From contig NZ_BMUT01000005.1 in NCBI RefSeq assembly GCF_014650335.1, forward strand, positions 249,730 to 313,729: 64,000 nt of DNA, given 5' to 3'. The translations under genes and the position numbers were made by a program. The notes beneath the pieces are model-generated. The model was not told the DNA's origin. It searched no databases and worked only from the letters and a program-made list of their open reading frames with translations. Positions within the stretch are counted from its first letter, which is position 1; the number at the start of each line of letters is the position of its first letter. This stretch comes from Streptomyces hiroshimensis. Lineage in GTDB: Bacteria; Actinomycetota; Actinomycetes; Streptomycetales; Streptomycetaceae. Of the stretch, positions 59,032-64,000 are shown piece by piece.

Positions 59032-59892
59032 TCACGCGGCGTCGGTGTCGTAGCTGTAGAACTTCCTGTGGTCGATCATGTCGGCGGGGGTGACCCGCTG
59101 CCCCTTCTCGCTCCACGGCTTCATCGGCTGGTTCAGGGCGACGATGTCCTTGACCGGCTCGACCGGCAGGTAGGCGGGCGCCTTCGGGTGACGGCGCTGC
59201 CAGTCGGACCACAGCTTGTCGATGAAGCAGTGCAGCAGCCAGAACACCGGGTCGTTGGGCGACATACCGGTGTTCATGTGGCCGCCGACCCAGCGGTGCA
59301 CGGTGTTGTGCGGCCCGGTGTTGCCGTTCGCCCAGCCCTCGACGAGGTTGCGGAAGCCCGCCTTGGAGGTGGAGTTCCAGGGCGCCTCGTCGTAGTACGG
59401 GGCGGCCAGCGCGGCCTCGACCGTGGCGGCCGTGGGCAGCTGGGGCGTGGTCTTGCTGCGGCCCATCTCCCGCATCAGGAAGGGGCGTTCGTCGACCTTG
59501 AAGTAGATCGGCCAGCGACCGCCGCCGTACGCGAACGGGCCGTCCATGACCTGGGCGTCGCGCTCGCGCCCGTTGCCGCCGAGGAAGTCGGGGGCGAAGA
59601 CCGGGTCGTTCAGCGAGCGGTTGACCGTGAAGTCCCAGTACGGAAGCGTCACGGCCGGGTTGACGGACTGCAGGTCCCGCTCGAAGTCGAGCAGGAACTG
59701 CCGGTGCCAGGGCAGGAACGACGGCGAGACGTGGCCGGTGCGCTCCTGGTCGTCCAGGTCGCTCATCACGAAGCGGTCGTGGGTCTCGACGTACTTGTCG
59801 TAGCCGCCGCGGCGCTTGAGCTCCAGCAGCGCCTCCACGAAGTCGCGCCGCTCGGCCTTGGTGAGCTTTGCCTGGTTCTTGCGAACTGCCAT
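59032..59892 (-). CDS. melC2: Tyrosinase
   Basis: Type-3 copper monooxygenase that oxidises tyrosine to dopaquinone, giving melanin; 286 residues. Copper A ligands His38 (ETHDRF), His54 (TGHVSP) and His63 (LPWHRQF), and copper B ligands His195 and His199 (GPHNTVH) and His221 (WLLHCFID) are all present. It carries no signal of its own and leaves the cell together with MelC1. The gene follows melC1 by 38 bases in the classic melC operon order. Intact, so the strain should make dark pigment if the operon is expressed. Confidence 0.97.
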   Translation of the reverse strand: MAVRKNQAKLTKAERRDFVEALLELKRRGGYDKYVETHDRFVMSDLDDQERTGHVSPSFLPWHRQFLLDFERDLQSVNPAVTLPYWDFTVNRSLNDPVFAPDFLGGNGRERDAQVMDGPFAYGGGRWPIYFKVDERPFLMREMGRSKTTPQLPTAATVEAALAAPYYDEAPWNSTSKAGFRNLVEGWANGNTGPHNTVHRWVGGHMNTGMSPNDPVFWLLHCFIDKLWSDWQRRHPKAPAYLPVEPVKDIVALNQPMKPWSEKGQRVTPADMIDHRKFYSYDTDAA

Positions 59893-59930
59893 GAGAATGT
59901 GGACCTTTACGGAAATGGGATCAGGGTGGC

Positions 59931-60296
59931 TCAGACGAGGTTGGCGCCGCGCAGCGCCCGCACGGCGGCGCGGGTCACCTCGTACGGCGACGCGAAGACC
60001 TCGTAGTGGTTGATCACGCTGATCCAGCCGTCGCCGCGCGGCATGATGTGCAGCGGCCGGCCGTCGACGAAGACGGCGATGCCGAAGTCGTGGTGGCCGC
60101 CGCTGCCGGAGGTGAGCCGGCCCTCGATGCGGCGGCCCTCGTAGATCTCGTCGAACGGCCGGTGGCCGGAGCCGGTGCCGTGGTGGTCGTGCCCGCTCTC
60201 GGCGGCGTAGGCCGATACGGCCGGTCCGGCGAGCACGATGGCGGCGGCAGCGGCGGCGGTACGGCCGAGCACGCGGCGGCGGGTGAGGTCGGACAC
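59931..60296 (-). CDS. melC1: Tyrosinase cofactor / copper chaperone
   Basis: A 121-residue MelC1 'caddie' that delivers copper to apotyrosinase and brings it out through the Tat pathway. Twin-arginine signal LTRRRVLGRTAAAAAAIVLAG with an AYA cleavage region, then a His-rich stretch (SGHDHHGTGSGH). The characteristic FDEIYEGRRIEGR, GHHDFGIAVFVDGRPLHIM, and DGWISVINHYEVFASPYEVTRAAV follow. GTG start with GGGGGA upstream. First gene of the melC operon. Confidence 0.95.
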   Translation of the reverse strand: MSDLTRRRVLGRTAAAAAAIVLAGPAVSAYAAESGHDHHGTGSGHRPFDEIYEGRRIEGRLTSGSGGHHDFGIAVFVDGRPLHIMPRGDGWISVINHYEVFASPYEVTRAAVRALRGANLV

Positions 60297-60440
60297 CCGG
60301 GTCCCCCTTCAGAAGAAACGTTCCTTCCGACCAGGAGGTCCAGCCCGTCGGGCTCCCCCGACCCCCCGACCGGCGTAATGATCATGAACTTAACAGATCT
60401 TCGGGAAGAGCCGGACATGTGGCGAGATAGAGCCAATATG

Positions 60441-60472
60441 CGGCTGCATACCGCTGCATACGACTGCATACG
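60441..60472. repeat. Three helically phased 10-bp repeats upstream of melC1
   Basis: GGCTGCATAC, CGCTGCATAC and GACTGCATAC follow one another with a 10-base period, so CTGCATAC faces the same side of the helix each time. They lie about 150 bases upstream of the melC1 start, next to the pfkA terminator. Confidence 0.75.
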
Positions 60473-60473
60473 A

Positions 60474-60508
60474 AAGAGGCCCCGCCGACGGTGTCGGCGG
60501 GGCCTCTT
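60474..60508 (-). terminator. Terminator of pfkA
   Basis: A stem of about 16 bp (AGAGGCCCCGCCGAC and complement) with loop GGT, starting 38 bases past the pfkA stop. Confidence 0.88.
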
Positions 60509-60546
60509 CGAAGCTCTCGGAAACTCTCAGGAGCGGGGAGGGAGGG

Positions 60547-61572
60547 TCAGAAGACCGACTCCGCCTCGTCCATCCGGCTCTCCGGTACGCGCTTGAGCTC
60601 GGTGACGGCGTCGGCGATCGGCACCATCTTGATGTCGGTGCCCTTCAGGGCCGTCATCTTGCCGAAGTCGCCGCGGTGGGCGGCCTCGACGGCGTGCCAG
60701 CCGAAGCGGGTGGCGAGGACGCGGTCGTACGCGGTGGGGGTGCCGCCGCGCTGGACGTGGCCGAGGATGACCGGGCGGGCCTCCTTGCCCATGCGCCGCT
60801 CCAGCTCGGCGGCGAGCTTGGTGCCGATGCCGGCGAAGCGCTCGTGGCCGAACTGGTCTATGGCGCCCTTGGCGTACTCCATCGACCCCTCGGCGGGGTG
60901 CGCGCCCTCGGCGACACAGATGACGGCGAACTTCTTGCCGCGGGCGAAACGCTCCTCGACCATCTTCACGAGGTCGTCGACCTCGAAGGCCCGCTCGGGC
61001 AGGCAGATGCCGTGGGCGCCGCCGGCCATGCCGGACTCCAGGGCGATCCAGCCCGCGTGCCGGCCCATGACCTCGACGACCATCACCCGCTGGTGGGACT
61101 CGGCGGTGGTCTTGAGGCGGTCGATCGCCTCGGTGGCCACGCCGACGGCGGTGTCGAAACCGAAGGTGCGGTCCGTGGAGGAGATGTCGTTGTCGATGGT
61201 CTTGGGCACGCCCACGACCGGCAGGCCCGCGTCCGACAGCATCCGGGCGGCGGTCAGGGTGCCCTCGCCGCCGATCGGGATGAGCACGTCGATGCCGTAC
61301 TCGCGGGCGAGCTCCTTGGAGCTCTCGCACGCCTCGCGCAGCCGGGCGCGCTCCAGGCGGGAGGAGCCGAGGATGGTGCCGCCGCGGGCGAGGATGCCGC
61401 TCACGGCCTCCAGGTCGAGCTTGCGGTGGCGTCCGTCGAGCAGGCCCTTGAAGCCGTCTTCGAAGCCGATGACCTCGTCACCGTGGCCGACGACCGCGCG
61501 GTGCACCACCGAGCGGATGACAGCGTTCAGGCCGGGGCAGTCGCCGCCTGCGGTGAGAACTCCGATGCGCAT
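60547..61572 (-). CDS. pfkA: 6-phosphofructokinase
   Basis: Glycolytic kinase making fructose-1,6-bisphosphate; 341 residues, the actinobacterial length. Signatures: MRIGVLTAGGDCPGLNAVIRS, IPIGGEGTLTAARML (phosphoryl-donor loop; the Gly at the second position of GEGT fits ATP rather than PPi use), PKTIDNDI, GRHAGWIAL, and the C-terminal RVPESRMDEAESVF. S. coelicolor has several pfkA paralogues, so it may be one of a set. The ATG at the conserved N-terminus was chosen over a longer open frame. It is divergent from pta. Confidence 0.94.
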   Translation of the reverse strand: MRIGVLTAGGDCPGLNAVIRSVVHRAVVGHGDEVIGFEDGFKGLLDGRHRKLDLEAVSGILARGGTILGSSRLERARLREACESSKELAREYGIDVLIPIGGEGTLTAARMLSDAGLPVVGVPKTIDNDISSTDRTFGFDTAVGVATEAIDRLKTTAESHQRVMVVEVMGRHAGWIALESGMAGGAHGICLPERAFEVDDLVKMVEERFARGKKFAVICVAEGAHPAEGSMEYAKGAIDQFGHERFAGIGTKLAAELERRMGKEARPVILGHVQRGGTPTAYDRVLATRFGWHAVEAAHRGDFGKMTALKGTDIKMVPIADAVTELKRVPESRMDEAESVF

Positions 61573-61757
61573 CGCGTGCTGTGTCTCCTGCTCTGGGGTC
61601 CCCCCTACCGAAGGTAAGGGGATGGTACATGTGAGCCGGGCCGATTGTTTCACGGTCCGATGGGTACCGACGCACCCCGGGGCCGCGCCGGCCGCCGGCC
61701 TCCGCTCCTGCGAGCGCTGCCGCCTGCTGACGCGCGCCTTATCCAGGGGCGCAGGTA

Positions 61758-61786
61758 TTGTCAAGAGGTCAAGCCCACCATAACGG
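61758..61786 (+). promoter_or_regulatory. Possible pta promoter
   Basis: TTGTCA is followed after 17 bases by TAACGG in an A/T-richer leader 70 bases before the pta start. The -35 is good and the -10 is weak. Confidence 0.35.
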
Positions 61787-61855
61787 GTAATTTTTAAGCC
61801 GAAGCACACGGCGAAAAAACACCAAGAACACGGCGATGGAGCAAGGAGAGCACGC

Positions 61856-63964
61856 GTGACGCGCAGCGTGTACGTGACCGGGACCGACCGGGGCGACGGG
61901 CGCCAGGTCATCGAGCTGGGAGTCATGGAGCTCCTCACCCGTCAGGTGGACCGGGTGGGCGTCTTCCGCCCGCTCGTCCACGGCGACGGGCCGGACCGCC
62001 TGTTCGACCTGCTGCGGTCCCGCTACCGGCTGGGCCAGTCCGCGGAGTCCGGCCACGGCATGAGCTACGCCGAGGCCTCCGCTCTGCAGGCCGAGCGCGG
62101 CACGGACGAGCTGGTCTCGCGGCTGGTCGAGCGCTTCCACGCGGTCGCCCGCGACTACGAGTACGTGCTGGTGCTCGGCACCGACTACGTCGGCTCCACG
62201 CTCCCCGACGAGCTCGCCCTCAACGCCCGTCTCGCCAACGAGTTCGGCGCCTCGGTGATCACGGTCGTCGGCGGCCAGGACCAGACGGCCGAGTCCGTCC
62301 GGGCCGAGGCGCGCAACGCCTACCGCGCCTACGAGGCCCTGGGCTGCGACGTCGTCGCCCTGGTCGTCAACCGGATCGCCCCGGCCGACCGCGAGGCCGT
62401 CGGCGAGCGCCTCTCGGCGAGCCTGCCCGTCCCCTGCTACGCCCTCCCCGAGGAGGCCGGGCTCTCCGCGCCGACCGTGGCGCAGATCGTCCGCAAGCTG
62501 GACGCCGAGGTGCTGCTCGGCGACGACGCGGGGCTCGCCCGCGATGCCAAGGACTTCGTCTTCGGCGGCGCCATGCTGCCGGTCTTCCTGCCCGCCCTGA
62601 CCGAGGGCTGCCTGGTCGTGACCCCCGGCGACCGGGTGGACCTGATCGTCGGCGCCCTCGCCGCGCACAGCGCCGGCGCCCCGCCGATAGCCGGCGTGCT
62701 GCTGACCCTGGACGAGAAGCCGGGTCCGGACATCCTGGCGCTCGCGGACCGGCTGGCCCCGGGCACCCCGGTCGTCTCGGTGCCGGGCGGTTCCTTCCCG
62801 ACCGCGGCCGAGCTGTTCGCGATCGAGGGCAAGCTGGACGCGTTCTCGCCGCGCAAGGCGGAGACGGCCCTCGGCCTGTTCGAGCGGCACGTGGACACCG
62901 CGGAGCTGACGAACCGCATCGCCGTGGCCCGCTCCAGCCGCGTCACCCCCATGATGTTCGAGCACGAGCTGATCGAGCGCTCCCGCTCCGCCCGCCGCCG
63001 CATCGTGCTGCCCGAGGGCACCGAGGAGCGCGTGCTGCGCGCCGCGGACGTGGTGCTGCGCCGCGACATCTGCGACCTCACGCTGCTCGGCGAGGAGGGC
63101 GCGATCCGCAAGCGCGCCGGCGAGCTGGGCATCGATCTGGCCCAGGCGCAGATCATCGACCCGCAGACCTCCCCGCTGCGCGAGCGCTTCGCCGAGATCT
63201 ACGCCAAGGCCCGCGCCCACAAGGGCATGACCGTCGAGCTCGCGCACGACGTGGTCACCGACGTCTCCTACTTCGGCACCCTGATGGTCCAGGAGGGCCT
63301 GGCCGACGGCATGGTCTCCGGCGCGGTGCACTCCACCGCCGCCACCATCCGCCCGGCCTTCGAGATCATCAAGACCGCGCCGGGCGCGCAGATCGTCTCC
63401 TCGGTCTTCTTCATGTGCCTGGCCGACCGGGTGCTGGTCTACGGCGACTGCGCCGTCAACCCCGACCCCAACGCCGAGCAGCTCGCGGACATCGCCATCC
63501 AGTCCGCGGCGACCGCCGCCCAGTTCGGCGTCGAGCCGCGGATCGCGATGCTGTCGTACTCCACCGGCACCTCCGGCTCCGGCGCGGACGTCGACAAGGT
63601 GCGCAAGGCCACCGAGATCGTCCGCGAGCGCCGCCCGGACCTCAAGGTCGAGGGCCCGATCCAGTACGACGCCGCCGTGGACGCCGCGGTCGCCAAGACC
63701 AAGCTGCCCGGCTCGGAGGTGGCCGGCAAGGCCACCGTGCTGATCTTCCCCGACCTCAACACCGGCAACAACACCTACAAGGCCGTCCAGCGCTCGGCCG
63801 GCGCCGTGGCCGTCGGCCCGGTCCTGCAGGGCCTGCGCAAGCCCGTCAACGACCTCTCCCGCGGCGCGCTGGTGCAGGACATCGTGACCACGGTCGCGAT
63901 CTCCGCGATCCAGGCCCAGGGCGAGGCCGGGAACGGAACCGCGCCGGACGCGCCCGCCGTCTGA
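61856..63964 (+). CDS. pta: Phosphate acetyltransferase
   Basis: Converts acetyl-CoA and phosphate to acetyl phosphate and CoA; 702 residues of the long two-part type. The N-terminal P-loop-like DRTGG region runs to about residue 370, with GVFRPLV. The C-terminal catalytic PTA domain has RIVLPEGTEERVLRAAD, GMVSGAVHSTAATIRPAF, VYGDCAVNPDPNAEQLADIA and IFPDLNTGNNTYKAVQR. The GTG start has GGAG seven bases upstream. ackA would be expected just beyond the right edge. Confidence 0.95.
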   Translation: MTRSVYVTGTDRGDGRQVIELGVMELLTRQVDRVGVFRPLVHGDGPDRLFDLLRSRYRLGQSAESGHGMSYAEASALQAERGTDELVSRLVERFHAVARDYEYVLVLGTDYVGSTLPDELALNARLANEFGASVITVVGGQDQTAESVRAEARNAYRAYEALGCDVVALVVNRIAPADREAVGERLSASLPVPCYALPEEAGLSAPTVAQIVRKLDAEVLLGDDAGLARDAKDFVFGGAMLPVFLPALTEGCLVVTPGDRVDLIVGALAAHSAGAPPIAGVLLTLDEKPGPDILALADRLAPGTPVVSVPGGSFPTAAELFAIEGKLDAFSPRKAETALGLFERHVDTAELTNRIAVARSSRVTPMMFEHELIERSRSARRRIVLPEGTEERVLRAADVVLRRDICDLTLLGEEGAIRKRAGELGIDLAQAQIIDPQTSPLRERFAEIYAKARAHKGMTVELAHDVVTDVSYFGTLMVQEGLADGMVSGAVHSTAATIRPAFEIIKTAPGAQIVSSVFFMCLADRVLVYGDCAVNPDPNAEQLADIAIQSAATAAQFGVEPRIAMLSYSTGTSGSGADVDKVRKATEIVRERRPDLKVEGPIQYDAAVDAAVAKTKLPGSEVAGKATVLIFPDLNTGNNTYKAVQRSAGAVAVGPVLQGLRKPVNDLSRGALVQDIVTTVAISAIQAQGEAGNGTAPDAPAV

Positions 63965-64000
63965 CGCCCGTACGGCCGTACGGGACCGCCGCCCGGTCCC

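Noticed and set aside
61600..61625. CCCCTACC-GAA-GGTAAGGGG dyad upstream of pfkA as an operator
   Set aside because: The dyad is imperfect (one bulged base), short and in a G/C-run context; not strong enough to list.

Overview
This window is chromosomal DNA from an actinomycete, almost certainly a Streptomyces. Very high G+C coding sequence, frequent GTG starts, GTGA/ATGA-coupled genes, a melC tyrosinase operon, the GlgE-type glycogen cluster and paired XRE-DUF5753/DUF397 genes all point that way. From memory, the order matches the S. coelicolor interval from phosphotransacetylase/phosphofructokinase through the glgB-pep2-treS-glgE-glgP cluster to gcvT-gcvH-glyA-sdaA. I could not run a comparison.

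Layout. 0-5.2 kb: the tail of a P-loop ATPase gene, then a tandem glycine riboswitch ahead of gcvT-gcvH-glyA-sdaA (glycine cleavage, serine hydroxymethyltransferase, serine deaminase). 5.3-11.3 kb: housekeeping and small genes (lipoprotein, secreted trefoil-like protein, CutA, EF-hand protein, RsbW-like ATPase, enoyl-CoA hydratase, L,D-transpeptidase). 11.7-20.7 kb: glgX, a heterodimeric ABC exporter and a secreted M4 metalloprotease. 20.8-32.4 kb: glgP, divergent from glgE-treS-pep2-glgB. This set makes and turns over alpha-glucan from trehalose via maltose-1-phosphate. 32.4-34.9 kb: a DHA2 drug exporter and a divergent TetR gene around a duplicated operator.

34.8-53.2 kb is the accessory part. 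It holds a STAND-like membrane ATPase with a KSPSVS-repeat tail, two decayed regulatory genes (DUF6879 and XRE-DUF5753), a ricin-type lectin and a lipoprotein. It also holds a sugar ABC transporter whose second permease lies 6 kb away on the opposite strand, with a CitA/DpiA-like two-component system and DctA in between. Next come a pair of genes sharing an IQYIT-x-GGDINV motif (the first with a rare TTA codon), a broken acetyltransferase gene, an intact XRE-DUF5753/DUF397 pair and an AraC regulator. 53.4-64 kb: a MacB/FtsX-type ABC system, a MarR-controlled divergent region with a second duplicated operator, melC1-melC2, pfkA and pta.

The most interesting points are the apparent inversion that split the sugar transporter operon, the IQYIT-GGDINV gene pair with its TTA codon, the two duplicated operators (TetR and MarR), a 38-bp dyad in front of the two-component system, and the repeat-tailed ATPase beside decayed regulators. 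I saw no CRISPR array, insertion sequence, tRNA or rRNA. All functional calls are by eye from motifs and remembered families; no database search was possible.
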